Positions 44,511-54,206 of a DNA stretch of 64,000 nucleotides are shown here, piece after piece (position 1 is the stretch's first letter; the number at the start of each line of letters is the position of its first letter). Source of the DNA: Jejubacter sp036620675 (GTDB taxonomy: Bacteria; Pseudomonadota; Gammaproteobacteria; Enterobacterales; Enterobacteriaceae); NCBI GenBank assembly GCA_036620675.1, contig JAZHEE010000009.1, one strand, 5' to 3'. The translations under genes and the position numbers were made by a program. A model generated the notes under the pieces. The model was not told the DNA's origin and ran no database searches. It saw only the letters and a list, made by a program, of their open reading frames with translations.

Positions 44511-46027
44511 ACGATCTTTCACAAATGCTGCGTCCGGAACCGCTACCTTTTTATACCGTTCTGATTCTTTTCCTGCTCCTGCTGGGGATCATTGGCTGGC
44601 GCGCCGCCCGGGCCACGCGTTCGCTGAGTGACTTTCTGGTCATGGGCGGAAAAGCGGGCGCGCTGGTGGGGGGATTCGCCTGGTTCGCCAGTCAATACAG
44701 CATGAGCACCTTTATGGGGGTGCCCGCCATGACTTACGGCACCGGATTCGCCGGCATGAGCATTTCAGTGCCGGGGCTGGCTTTTTCTATGATAGTCCCC
44801 ATGCTGTTAGTTGGCCGTAAGCTGATGCTGATGGGCCGACGCTATAACCTGATGACCATGAGCGATTATCTGGCCGATCGCTATGAATCCGATGCTATTC
44901 GCGGCATTCACGCCGTGATGATGGTGGTGTTTCTGTTGGCGATGATGGGGGCGCAGACCGTAGGGGCTGGCGTTATCCTCAACACCTTTACCGGCCTGCC
45001 GGAATGGATTGGCGTGGTGGTGATGGGCATAGTGGTGATTTTATACTGCATGACCGGCGGCATGACCGGCGCCATGATGACCGACGTTTTGCAGGGCGCG
45101 CTTATGGTCGCGACGGCCATTGTCACCTTCTGGGTTTCGGTACAGGCCGGAGGCGGCATGGAAGCGATTACGGCAAAACTTGCCAATACGATGCCATCCC
45201 ATCTGAGCCATCCGGGAACGAAAGGTGATTTTCCGTGGCAGACCTATGTCTCCATGATCGTCATGTGGAGCTTTTTCACTATCGGTCAGCCGACGCTGTT
45301 TACCAAATTCTTTACCATGAATGGCTACCGGACGATGTTCCGGGCGGTCATTCTGGGTACGATGGGAATGCTATTTTCCGCGACGCTGATTGAGTGGTCT
45401 GGCGTTAACGCGGCGACATTCATCCACGGATTAACCGGCAAAGATGCAGACTTCATCGTACCGCTTATTTTGCAGCAGAATGTTTCTCCCTGGATTTCCG
45501 CTCTGCTGATTACCGGTATTGTCTCTGCCGGGATGTCGACGATCTCGGCGCTGCTGGTGGTTTCGACCGGAGGCATCACCCGCGATATTTACCAGAATTT
45601 GTTTAATCCCCAGGCGACTCAGCGCCAGGTTCTGACCCTGTCGCGCTGGTTCACTATCCTGGTTGGTATCGCCGCTGTGATTATCGGCATCATGAAGCCA
45701 GCCGGTATCTTTTCGCTGATACGCTTCGCTTTTGGTGGGCTGGGTATCTGGGTGGCGCCGGTTATTCTGGGCATGTACTGGCGGCGCGCCAGCCGTAGCG
45801 GCGCTATCAGTGCGGTGATCGTAGGGGAATTGCTGTTTGTCGCGATGAAGCTATGGTTCCCGGGGATGGCGATGGGATTCGATCCGTTGATTATCTGCTG
45901 GGCCATTACCATGCTGGTGATGATCGCGGTCAGTCTGTGTACGCGTCCGGCGACGCCTGAAACGCTATGGCGGCACTTCGACGCGCTTAAAGCGTGCGTG
46001 ACCCGTCGCCAACAACAAGACAGTTAG
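44507..46027 (+). CDS. Sodium:solute symporter (SSS family)
   Basis: A 506-residue transporter with 13 predicted helices. The N-terminal SDFLVMGGKAGALVGGFAWFASQYSMSTFMGVPA and the central GIVSAGMSTISALLVVSTGGITRDIY are the SSS family's sodium-site and signature regions. The substrate cannot be read from sequence. Context with an isoaspartyl dipeptidase and a creatininase-like amidohydrolase suggests uptake of an isoaspartyl peptide, hydantoin/succinimide or similar amide. It is coupled to the small membrane protein upstream. Confidence 0.88.
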   Translation: MNDLSQMLRPEPLPFYTVLILFLLLLGIIGWRAARATRSLSDFLVMGGKAGALVGGFAWFASQYSMSTFMGVPAMTYGTGFAGMSISVPGLAFSMIVPMLLVGRKLMLMGRRYNLMTMSDYLADRYESDAIRGIHAVMMVVFLLAMMGAQTVGAGVILNTFTGLPEWIGVVVMGIVVILYCMTGGMTGAMMTDVLQGALMVATAIVTFWVSVQAGGGMEAITAKLANTMPSHLSHPGTKGDFPWQTYVSMIVMWSFFTIGQPTLFTKFFTMNGYRTMFRAVILGTMGMLFSATLIEWSGVNAATFIHGLTGKDADFIVPLILQQNVSPWISALLITGIVSAGMSTISALLVVSTGGITRDIYQNLFNPQATQRQVLTLSRWFTILVGIAAVIIGIMKPAGIFSLIRFAFGGLGIWVAPVILGMYWRRASRSGAISAVIVGELLFVAMKLWFPGMAMGFDPLIICWAITMLVMIAVSLCTRPATPETLWRHFDALKACVTRRQQQDS

Positions 46028-46035
46028 AGGAATGA

Positions 46036-47004
46036 ATGACGCTCTCAATCGATAAAAGTCTGCCCGTTGCGCTGCAAACCCAGATTGTCGGGGCCATTGA
46101 ATACGGCATTATGGCCGGGGAGTTTTTTGATGATGGCGCGCTGCCGTCAGTGAGAGCATTAAGCAAACAGTTAGGCGTTGCGCAGCTTACGGTCAGTCAG
46201 GCCTACAACACGCTAAAAAGCATGGGGCTGATTGAAACGATACCGGGTAAGGGAACCTACGTTGTTCGCGATCGACGGGAGGTTTCCCTGAGTCACCAGG
46301 TCGGGGAGCTGCGTGAACGCTTTCGCCAGTTGGTTGATGAGGCCGCCTCGCTTGGACTGTCGCCGTCGTTTTTTGTCGGTGCGTTGAATCATCCCTGTGC
46401 GGAATCGCCGCTTCCCCTGGCCTTTTCCATTGGCTTTGTGGGCAATTCGCGGCGTATTAACCGGCGCTATCTGGAAGCGATTGGCGAAACGCTGGGGATG
46501 AAAATAAGCGCCGATGTCTGGACTTTTCAGGAATTTGCCGCGCTGCCGCCGCATCAGGTGGAGCGCTATGATTTCTGGTTGACTATCCCGCACTGCATAC
46601 CGCGCCTGCGTCAGCGTCTGGCTGAAGGGGTACCGGTTTACGCTCCCTGGCTTATACCTTCGGAAACCACCCGTACCCGTCTGGCGGCGCTTCCCGCTGA
46701 CATGCCGGTACTCCTGGTTTCCCGTTATCAGACCTTTATCCCCGCAATGGTGGAAGGGGTCAAAAAATTTGCGCCACACCTGGGAAAAATCAGCGTGATT
46801 ACGCTGGATGATAAAAAATTGCCGGAGACGATGGCCCGTTTTCAGGCGGTGATTTACAGCACCGGCTGCCATAGCGTCATACAGCGTCTACCGCCAACAA
46901 ATATTTTGTTTGAATATCAACATACGCCTGAGCCTCGCTACCTGCGCGAGGTCCTGCTGCCTGCGTTGCATCGCCAGGCCAGGGAATCAACACAAGGACA
47001 TTGA
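46036..47004 (+). CDS. GntR-family transcriptional regulator
   Basis: A 322-residue regulator with an N-terminal GntR winged helix (LPSVRALSKQLGVAQLTVSQAYNTLKSMGLIETIPGKGTYV). A C-terminal domain of about 230 residues follows; it is too short for a MocR aminotransferase domain and resembles a periplasmic-binding-like sensor fold. It is encoded inside the operon it probably controls, 8 bp after the symporter gene and 2 bp before the amidohydrolase gene. The inducer is unknown but likely the transported compound. Confidence 0.85.
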   Translation: MTLSIDKSLPVALQTQIVGAIEYGIMAGEFFDDGALPSVRALSKQLGVAQLTVSQAYNTLKSMGLIETIPGKGTYVVRDRREVSLSHQVGELRERFRQLVDEAASLGLSPSFFVGALNHPCAESPLPLAFSIGFVGNSRRINRRYLEAIGETLGMKISADVWTFQEFAALPPHQVERYDFWLTIPHCIPRLRQRLAEGVPVYAPWLIPSETTRTRLAALPADMPVLLVSRYQTFIPAMVEGVKKFAPHLGKISVITLDDKKLPETMARFQAVIYSTGCHSVIQRLPPTNILFEYQHTPEPRYLREVLLPALHRQARESTQGH

Positions 47005-47006
47005 CC

Positions 47007-47711
47007 ATGCAATTCCAGAATATGAACTGGTTTCAGGTGGAAGAGTATCTGAAGCATCACGATCGGGTGATTCTGCCTTTGGGCAGCACCGAACAGCATG
47101 CATACCTGAGCCTGTGTACCGACCATGTGCTGGCTTCACGGCTGGCGACAGAGGTGGGCGAACGTTTGAGTATTCCCGTTTGTCCCGGGTTGCCGTTCGG
47201 AATGGCGCCGTATTTTACGGCGTTTCCCGGCACGATAAACCTGCAACCGGCAACCTACAATGCGCTGATTAACGATCTGCTGGATAGCCTCTATAACAGC
47301 GGGTTTCGGCGTATTTTTTTGATTAATGGCCACGGAGGCAACAGCCCGGTTCAGGCGCAGATTCATCACTGGTTGAATCGACACCCGGATGCGCGGGTAC
47401 AGCTGCATAACTGGTGGGCCGCTCCGGCGACGATGGGAATGGTGAAACAGATTTCCGCAAACGCCAGTCATGCCTCATGGATGGAAAATTTCCCCTGGAC
47501 GCGGCTGGAAGGCGTTGTCATGCCCCAGGAGGAGAAAGCGCCGCTGACCGTTTCCCGGTTGGCTCAGCTACCAGCCCGGGCGGTACGGGACTATATTGGC
47601 GATGGCAACTATGGCGGGCAGTACCAGCGTTCCGATGATGAAATGCACCGGATCTGGCAGGTCGCGCTGGATGAAACCTGTCAACTTCTGGAGGAGGGAT
47701 GGATGTCATGA
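47007..47711 (+). CDS. Creatininase-family amidohydrolase
   Basis: A 234-residue protein with the creatininase fold signatures: LPLGSTEQHAYLSLCTDHVLA (metal Glu and His, then Asp) and LINGHGGNSPVQAQ. The family opens cyclic amides (creatinine, or a formamide or inosose substrate in other branches) with two metal ions. The ATG at 47007 after AAGGACA was preferred to the TTG at 47001. It overlaps the following gene by 4 bp. Beside IadA it might open a cyclic imide or peptide to the linear isoaspartyl form, which is inference. Confidence 0.85.
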   Translation: MQFQNMNWFQVEEYLKHHDRVILPLGSTEQHAYLSLCTDHVLASRLATEVGERLSIPVCPGLPFGMAPYFTAFPGTINLQPATYNALINDLLDSLYNSGFRRIFLINGHGGNSPVQAQIHHWLNRHPDARVQLHNWWAAPATMGMVKQISANASHASWMENFPWTRLEGVVMPQEEKAPLTVSRLAQLPARAVRDYIGDGNYGGQYQRSDDEMHRIWQVALDETCQLLEEGWMS

Positions 47712-48883
47712 CAGATTCGACTGGCTTCACGCTACTCAAGAATGCCCGACTGCTGACCCCTGAGGGGGGGCGGCAGAGCGCGCTACTGATGGGGGCCGGG
47801 AAGATCCTGGCCGTCGCGCCGGATCTACTGGCGCCGCGTCAACCGGAATGCCAGGTGGTGGATGCCCGGGGACGTTGGGTGGTGCCCGGCATCATCGATC
47901 AGCATGTGCATCTGACTGGCGGCGGCGGTGAGGCTGGATTCCATACCCGGACGCCGGAAGTTATGCTCAGCCAGTTACTGAAGGCCGGGATTACCGGCGT
48001 GATGGGACTACTGGGAACCGATGGCATCACCCGCCACGTCGCTTCGCTGTTTGCCAAAGTGATGGGGCTGCGTAATGAAGGTATTTCGGCCTGGATGCTG
48101 ACCGGCTCTTATGAAGTGCCGACGCTCTCCATCACCGGCTCCGTGCGCGACGACATTGCTTTTATCGAACCGGTACTGGGCGTTAAAACGGCGATCTCCG
48201 ATCATCGCTCATCGCAGCCGACGGTTGAAGAGCTGATTCGTATGGCGACCCAGGCGCGATCTGCGGCGCTGCTGACCCAAAAGCCGGGGCTGGTCGTGAT
48301 GCATATGGGCAATGCCAGTAGCGCGCTGGCGCCGCTGGAAGAGGTGCTGGCGCATAGCGAGATTCCCGTTGGGCATTTTTTACCGACCCACGTTAATCGC
48401 CAGCGCCATTTGCTGGAACACGGGATAAAACTGGCCAGGACGCAGGGCGTCAACCTTGATATCACCTCCGGAATCAGCCCGCTTATCGGCGCCAGGGGGG
48501 CGGTGAAACCTTCGGAAGCGGTGCTGGAAGCGCAGGAGCAGGGCGTCGCGCTGTCGCAGTTAACCTTTAGCTCCGACGGTAATGGCAGTATTCCGGCCTT
48601 CGATGAGCAGGGGAACGTTTGCGGCCTGACCGTGGCCGGATTCGGTAGCCTGCTGGAAGAGGTTCGGGATCTCAGCCAGAGTCTGACGCTGGAGCAGGCC
48701 TGGCCTCTTGTTTCTTTAAACGTGGCTCAGCGTTTGAAACTGCCGCATAAGGGATGCATCGCGCCTGGCTATGACGCCGATTTACTGATGCTTGATGAGG
48801 CATTCTGCGTGGAGCGACTGTGGGCCGGAGGGCGGCTGATGGTCGACAATGGTCAGCCGTGCGTGCGGGGCACCTTTGAATAA
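47708..48883 (+). CDS. iadA: IadA-type isoaspartyl dipeptidase (beta-aspartyl peptidase)
   Basis: A 391-residue amidohydrolase. Zinc ligands are in DQHVHLTGGGGEAGF, the carbamylated bridging Lys is in GVKTAISDHRS, the substrate Tyr in LTGSYEVP, and the catalytic Asp in TFSSDGNGS. These match E. coli IadA (390 residues), which cleaves beta-Asp-Xaa dipeptides. The ATG at 47708 (ATGA overlap with the previous stop) has GGAGGAGG 10 nt upstream; the ATG at 47699 is too close to it. It is last in the operon. E. coli iadA lies elsewhere, so this is a relocated or second copy. Confidence 0.88.
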   Translation: MTDSTGFTLLKNARLLTPEGGRQSALLMGAGKILAVAPDLLAPRQPECQVVDARGRWVVPGIIDQHVHLTGGGGEAGFHTRTPEVMLSQLLKAGITGVMGLLGTDGITRHVASLFAKVMGLRNEGISAWMLTGSYEVPTLSITGSVRDDIAFIEPVLGVKTAISDHRSSQPTVEELIRMATQARSAALLTQKPGLVVMHMGNASSALAPLEEVLAHSEIPVGHFLPTHVNRQRHLLEHGIKLARTQGVNLDITSGISPLIGARGAVKPSEAVLEAQEQGVALSQLTFSSDGNGSIPAFDEQGNVCGLTVAGFGSLLEEVRDLSQSLTLEQAWPLVSLNVAQRLKLPHKGCIAPGYDADLLMLDEAFCVERLWAGGRLMVDNGQPCVRGTFE

Positions 48884-48990
48884 CGATCCGGCAGAATGCG
48901 AATATTTTGTCACCTTTCTTGAGCCAGCGGGGCCTCTGGTGGTAATGTTTGACCCCTTATTCAAAGATGATATCTAAGGGGAACTACGCA

Positions 48991-49635
48991 ATGCGTATTA
49001 TTCTGCTCGGTGCGCCCGGCGCTGGTAAAGGTACTCAGGCACAGTTCATTATGGAGAAATACGGAATTCCGCAGATCTCCACCGGTGACATGCTGCGCGC
49101 CGCGGTAAAATCGGGCTCCGCACTCGGCAAACAGGCTAAGGACATTATGGATGCCGGGAAACTGGTTACCGACGAACTGGTGATCGCGCTGGTGAAAGAG
49201 CGTATCGCTCAGGATGACTGCCGTAACGGCTTCCTGCTGGATGGCTTCCCGCGTACCATTCCGCAGGCGGACGCTATGAAAGAAGCCGGTATTCAGGTGG
49301 ATTTCGTGCTGGAGTTCGACGTACCGGACGAACTGATTGTCGATCGCATTGTGGGTCGCCGCGTGCATGCCGCTTCCGGGCGCGTTTATCACGTAAAATT
49401 CAATCCGCCGAAGGTGGAAGGTAAAGATGACGTGACCGGTGAGGAGCTGACCACCCGTAAAGACGATCAGGAAGAGACTGTTCGTAAGCGCCTGGTGGAA
49501 TATCACCAGATGACGGCGCCGCTGATCGGCTACTACCAGAAAGAGGCCGAAGCCGGTAACACCCGCTACGCCAAAGTTGACGGGACTCAGGCCGTTGCCG
49601 CAGTACGCGCTGACCTGGAAAAAATTCTCGGTTAA
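48991..49635 (+). CDS. adk: Adk, adenylate kinase
   Basis: A 214-residue enzyme interconverting ATP+AMP and 2 ADP. The P-loop is GAPGAGKGTQA, AMP site ISTGDMLRAAVKSG, and LID region GRVYHVKFNPP. It is the E. coli-type zinc-free long form. TAAGGGG precedes the ATG at 48991. Confidence 0.98.
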   Translation: MRIILLGAPGAGKGTQAQFIMEKYGIPQISTGDMLRAAVKSGSALGKQAKDIMDAGKLVTDELVIALVKERIAQDDCRNGFLLDGFPRTIPQADAMKEAGIQVDFVLEFDVPDELIVDRIVGRRVHAASGRVYHVKFNPPKVEGKDDVTGEELTTRKDDQEETVRKRLVEYHQMTAPLIGYYQKEAEAGNTRYAKVDGTQAVAAVRADLEKILG

Positions 49636-49911
49636 CGCAGCATTTGCTCCATCCCGAATGGGGTGGAGCGCCTTCCCGTCAGGATCCCGCTTTTTGTGCT
49701 ATCCCCGCTCCCTTTTGCTGCGATTGGTTTCGCCCTTCGGCTTTTCAGATACAATTATCCCCGTCATTCTTCAGGCCGCAGAGGCGTTAGCTGCGTGCGC
49801 TCACCCGGGGCACATGGTCATCTATGCGCCCGGCGATTCACGAGTTTGCCGCCTTTCGGCTACCTGAATTATTCAGGGGAATCCCTGTTACAGTGATAAA
49901 GAGGTAGAGCT

Positions 49912-50874
49912 TTGCGTCAGGAAAAAATGGGAGTATTACTGGCTAATCTGGGAACGCCGGACGCGCCGACGGCGAGCGCGGTAAAAGGTTATCTGCGTCA
50001 GTTCCTGAGCGACAGACGGGTGGTGGATACGCCTCGTTTGCTGTGGTGGCCGCTGCTGCGGGGCGTAATACTGCCGCTGCGTTCTCCCAGAGTGGCGAAG
50101 CTCTATCATTCGGTCTGGATGGAGGGCGGTTCCCCGCTGATGGTTTACAGCCGCCGCCAGCAGCAGGCGTTGGCCCGGCAACTGGCGGATATGCCAGTGG
50201 CGCTGGGTATGAGCTATGGCCAGCCGTCGCTGGTATCGGCGCTGGACGAACTGCTGGACGCCGGGGTGGATCATATCGTGGTGCTGCCGCTCTATCCGCA
50301 GTATTCCTGCTCTACGGTGGCGGCAGTCTGGGATGAACTGGCGCGCATTCTGGCGACGCGCCGTCGCCTGCCGTCCATCTCCTTTATCCGCGACTATGCC
50401 GATCACCCGTTCTATATTCAGGCGCTGGCCGAATCGGCGCGACGCTCCTTTGAGCTGCATGGCGAGCCGGATATGCTGCTGCTTTCATACCACGGCATTC
50501 CCCAGCGCTACGCCGATGAAGGCGACGACTACGCTCAGCGCTGTCGCACCACCACCCGGGAGCTGGTATCGGCGTTGGGTCTTTCGCCGGACAAGGTGAT
50601 GATGACGTTTCAGTCGCGCTTTGGCCGTGAACCGTGGCTGACCCCCTACACCGATGAAACCATGAAGATGCTGGGCGATAAAGGGGTGAAGCACGTTCAG
50701 GTGATGTGTCCGGGATTCGCCGCCGACTGCCTGGAAACCCTGGAGGAGATTGCGGTGCAGAACCGGGAGTTTTTCCTGGAGGCGGGGGGAGAAAAGTATG
50801 AGTATATTCCTGCCCTTAATGATGAAGACGCGCATATCGCCATGATGGCGGAGCTGGTGGGGCGCTACCGGTAA
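49912..50874 (+). CDS. hemH: HemH, ferrochelatase
   Basis: 320 residues; it inserts Fe2+ into protoporphyrin IX in the last step of heme synthesis. The catalytic His is in LSYHGIPQRYADEG and the conserved Glu in GFAADCLETLEEI. Translation begins at a TTG at 49912 (GAGGTAG upstream), which reproduces the E. coli N-terminus MRQ; the first ATG is five codons later. The 276-bp adk–hemH gap contains a GC-rich hairpin near 49649 but no gene. Confidence 0.96.
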   Translation: MRQEKMGVLLANLGTPDAPTASAVKGYLRQFLSDRRVVDTPRLLWWPLLRGVILPLRSPRVAKLYHSVWMEGGSPLMVYSRRQQQALARQLADMPVALGMSYGQPSLVSALDELLDAGVDHIVVLPLYPQYSCSTVAAVWDELARILATRRRLPSISFIRDYADHPFYIQALAESARRSFELHGEPDMLLLSYHGIPQRYADEGDDYAQRCRTTTRELVSALGLSPDKVMMTFQSRFGREPWLTPYTDETMKMLGDKGVKHVQVMCPGFAADCLETLEEIAVQNREFFLEAGGEKYEYIPALNDEDAHIAMMAELVGRYR

Positions 50875-50935
50875 TCGCGGTCGGGCGGAGACTGTGCTAA
50901 CATCGCCGCCTTTCGAGCGCACCTGAACGGCTTCC

Positions 50936-52240
50936 ATGAAATTTCCCGGTAAACGTAAATCCAAACATTATTTCCCCGTCAGTAACCGCGATCCGCTGCT
51001 GCAACAGGCGCCGCCAGAAAGCGAGCAGAGCGCCAGTTGGGTGGTGGGGATCGATCAGACCCTGGTTGATATCGAAGCCCGGGTCGATGATGATTTCGTC
51101 CGCCGCTACGGTCTCAGTATGGGCCATTCGCTGGTGATCGAGGACGATGTGGCGGAAGCGCTCTATCAGGAGCTGGTGCGGGACAACCTCATTACCCATC
51201 AGTTCGCTGGCGGCACCATCGGTAATACCATGCACAACTATTCGGTGCTGGCGGATGACCGCTCGGTGCTGCTCGGCGTGATGTGCAATAACATCGAAAT
51301 CGGCGGCTACGCGTACCGCTACCTGTGTAATACCTCCAGCCGTACCGATCTCAACTACCTGCAGGGCGTGGATGGCGCCATTGGTCGCTGTTTCACGCTG
51401 ATTAACGAGCACGGCGAGCGTACCTTCGCCATCAGTCCGGGGCAGATGAACCAGCTGCGTGCCGAAAGCATTCCCGAATCGACCATCGCCGGAGCTTCGG
51501 CGCTGGTATTAAGCGCCTATCTGGTGCGCTGCAAAGAGGGCGAGCCGATGCCGGAAGCCACCATGCAGGCCATTGATTACGCAAAACGCCACGACGTGCC
51601 GGTGGTACTGACCATGGGGACGAAGTTCGTGGTGGCTGACGATCCGCAGCGCTGGCAGGCGTTTCTGCGCGATCACGTTTCGATCCTGGCGATGAACGAA
51701 GAAGAGGCTGCAGCCCTGACCGGCATTGAGGATCCGCTGTTGGCTGCAGATCGGGCGCTGGAGTGGGTGGATCTGGTGCTGTGTACCGCCGGGCCGCAGG
51801 GACTCTATATGGCGGGTTACACCGAAGAGGAAGCGAAACGCCAGACCCGCCAGCCGCTGCTGCCTGGCGCCATCGCCGAATTTAATCAGTATGAATTCAG
51901 CCGGGCGATGCGTCGCCACGCATGTCGGCAACCGCTGCGAATCTACTCCCACATCGCCCCCTATATGGGCGGGCCAGAGAAGATTATGAACACCAACGGC
52001 GCAGGCGACGGCGCGCTGGCGGCGCTGCTGCATGATATTACCGCCAACCGCTATCATCGGGTAAAGGTGCCCAATTCCAGCAAACATGGCTATAACTGGC
52101 TGACCTATTCGTCGCTGTCTCAGGTGTGTAAGTACGCCAACCGGGTAAGCTATCAGGTGCTGAATCAGCATTCGCCGCGCCTGAGTCGCGGGCTGCCTGA
52201 GCGGGAAGACAGTCTGGAAGAGGCGTACTGGGATCGCTAA
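50936..52240 (+). CDS. gsk: Gsk, inosine-guanosine kinase
   Basis: A 434-residue PfkB/ribokinase-family nucleoside kinase. It has the glycine motif HQFAGGTIGNTMHNYSVL and the catalytic anion-hole motif NTNGAGDGALAALLHD near residue 350. It phosphorylates inosine and guanosine for purine salvage. It lies 61 bp after hemH, as in E. coli. Confidence 0.97.
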   Translation: MKFPGKRKSKHYFPVSNRDPLLQQAPPESEQSASWVVGIDQTLVDIEARVDDDFVRRYGLSMGHSLVIEDDVAEALYQELVRDNLITHQFAGGTIGNTMHNYSVLADDRSVLLGVMCNNIEIGGYAYRYLCNTSSRTDLNYLQGVDGAIGRCFTLINEHGERTFAISPGQMNQLRAESIPESTIAGASALVLSAYLVRCKEGEPMPEATMQAIDYAKRHDVPVVLTMGTKFVVADDPQRWQAFLRDHVSILAMNEEEAAALTGIEDPLLAADRALEWVDLVLCTAGPQGLYMAGYTEEEAKRQTRQPLLPGAIAEFNQYEFSRAMRRHACRQPLRIYSHIAPYMGGPEKIMNTNGAGDGALAALLHDITANRYHRVKVPNSSKHGYNWLTYSSLSQVCKYANRVSYQVLNQHSPRLSRGLPEREDSLEEAYWDR

Positions 52241-52253
52241 TGCGCTAAACAAA

Positions 52254-52271
52254 GGGCGACTTCTGTCGCCC
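52254..52271. terminator. gsk / ybaL convergent terminator
   Basis: GGGCGAC-ttct-GTCGCCC stem in the 39-bp gap between convergent gsk and ybaL. The T-run is weak on both sides. Confidence 0.6.
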
Positions 52272-52279
52272 CTGATTGA

Positions 52280-53971
52280 TTAATTCGTAACCGCACTGTC
52301 CGACATCACCGGCCGTTGGGCGGAATCTTTTAGCAGCGCCAGCATGGTGCCGGCGATTTCCCGCTCGCCCATCACCACCTGGTTAGCGCCGCGTTCGGCG
52401 ATGTAGTCCACTTCGTCGTCGTAGTGGGCGCGGGCGATAATTTCGATATCCGCATTTTTCTCCCGGGCAGCGGCCACAATTTCGCCGGCTTCGTAGCCGT
52501 TTGGAATGGTCAGCAACAGCCAGCGTGCGCAGTCCAGATGCGCCAGCGCCATAATCTCTTCATTGGCGGCATTGCCCAGCACGGCGCGGATACCGCGCTC
52601 GCGCAGCGCGTCCACCCGGGAGCGCGAAGTCTCTATCACTACCAGCGCAACCCCCTTTGACAGCAGCTTTTCGCCGATCAGACTGCCGACCCGGCCATAG
52701 CCCACCAGCAGTACGTGGTCGCAGATATCCACCGGAATCTGCTTTTCGTCTTCCAGCGCCTCTTCCAGGGTCTGCTCTTCCAGGGTTTCATTCTTACGCA
52801 GGTAGTGTTCAAGCAGGGTAAACAGAATCGGATTGAGCATAATCGACAGGATCGCACCCGCCAGCACCAGGTTCTGACCGGTTTTGGGCAGCAGATCCAT
52901 CGCCATACCCAGACCGGCCAGAATAAAGGCGAACTCGCCAATCTGCGCCAGGCTGGCGGCGATGGTCAGCGCGGTACGCTGGGAATGGCCGAACATTCTG
53001 ACTAACAGGAAGGCGGCCAGCGACTTACCGAAGATGATAATAGCCACCACCGCCGCTACCGCCAGCGGCTCTTCCAGCAGGATTTGCGGATCGAACAGCA
53101 TGCCTACCGAAACGAAGAACAGCACGGCGAAGGCGTCGCGCAGCGGCAGGGTGTCGTGAGCGGCGCGGTGGCTCAGTTCTGATTCATTCAGCACCATACC
53201 GGCGAAGAAGGCGCCCAGCGCAAAGGAGACGTCGAACAGCTCCACCGCCCCCATGGCGATACCGAGCGCCATAGCCAGCACCGCCAGGGTAAACAGCTCC
53301 CGGGAGCCGGTGGCGGCACTACGGGCCAGAATCCAGGGCACCAGTCGGCGGCCGACCACCAGCATCAGGGCGATAAAGGCCGCCACTTTGCCGATAGTCA
53401 TCAGCATATCCAGACTCAGGGAGACGAAGCCGACGTTACCTTTTTCCAGCATGCCCGCTACCGCCGGTAGCAGCACCAGGGTCAGCACCATCACCAGATC
53501 TTCGACAATCAGCCAGCCGATGGCGATCTGCCCACGGTGGCTGTCGAGCAACTGCCGCTCTTCCAGGGCGCGCAGCAGCACCACGGTACTGGCGGTGGAA
53601 AGACACAGACCAAAGACGATGCCGGTCATCGGCGACCAGCCCAGCCACCAGGAAAGGCCCATCCCCAGCAGCGTCGCCACCGCGATTTGCAGTACGGCGC
53701 CGGGAATAGCGATGGATTTAACCGCCATCAGATCCTTCAGGGAAAAGTGCAGCCCCACGCCGAACATCAACAGAATCACGCCCAGTTCAGCCAGCTCCGG
53801 CGCCAGTTGCGTATCGGCGACAAATCCGGGCGTAAAGGGCCCAACCAGAACTCCCGCCAGCAAATAACCTACCAGTGGTGATATGCGCAGCCTGTTGGCG
53901 AGCATACCCAGTAAAAAGGCCAGCACAAGGCCGCCGACAATGGTGGTAATAAGCGGGGTGGCATGATGCAT
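52280..53971 (-). CDS. ybaL: YbaL, CPA2-family cation:proton antiporter with TrkA-N domain
   Basis: 563 residues: about 12 transmembrane helices of the Kef/CPA2 type, then a C-terminal Rossmann TrkA-N domain with the glycine motif LLVGYGRVGSLIGEKL. It is related to KefB/KefC and probably moves potassium or another monovalent cation against protons under nucleotide control. The physiological role of YbaL is not established. Confidence 0.94.
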   Translation of the reverse strand: MHHATPLITTIVGGLVLAFLLGMLANRLRISPLVGYLLAGVLVGPFTPGFVADTQLAPELAELGVILLMFGVGLHFSLKDLMAVKSIAIPGAVLQIAVATLLGMGLSWWLGWSPMTGIVFGLCLSTASTVVLLRALEERQLLDSHRGQIAIGWLIVEDLVMVLTLVLLPAVAGMLEKGNVGFVSLSLDMLMTIGKVAAFIALMLVVGRRLVPWILARSAATGSRELFTLAVLAMALGIAMGAVELFDVSFALGAFFAGMVLNESELSHRAAHDTLPLRDAFAVLFFVSVGMLFDPQILLEEPLAVAAVVAIIIFGKSLAAFLLVRMFGHSQRTALTIAASLAQIGEFAFILAGLGMAMDLLPKTGQNLVLAGAILSIMLNPILFTLLEHYLRKNETLEEQTLEEALEDEKQIPVDICDHVLLVGYGRVGSLIGEKLLSKGVALVVIETSRSRVDALRERGIRAVLGNAANEEIMALAHLDCARWLLLTIPNGYEAGEIVAAAREKNADIEIIARAHYDDEVDYIAERGANQVVMGEREIAGTMLALLKDSAQRPVMSDSAVTN

Positions 53972-54178
53972 TCCGTCTCCTTTGGTCCGTGGTCAATCCA
54001 GAATCCGTCCGCGAAGGGACGGGGCGCTATGTAATAGTTTATGACAATTTTTCATTCGCGTTTGTTTTCAGGTGTTGGTTTTTTACGAAAACACGATTTT
54101 TTTCATAAAAATGCACTGAAGGGAGTAATTATTGGCTTAATTTTGCCTGGAGCATTGGGGGATATGGAGTTAAAGAAC

Positions 54179-54199
54179 GGCCAGATCAAGCATCTGGCC
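54179..54199 (-). terminator. fsr terminator
   Basis: The hairpin GGCCAGAT / ATCTGGCC lies 8 bp beyond the fsr stop (54207) on the minus strand, followed by GTTCTTT. The rest of the fsr–ybaL gap (53972–54178) shows no gene. Confidence 0.7.
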
Positions 54200-54206
54200 G
54201 GAAAAA

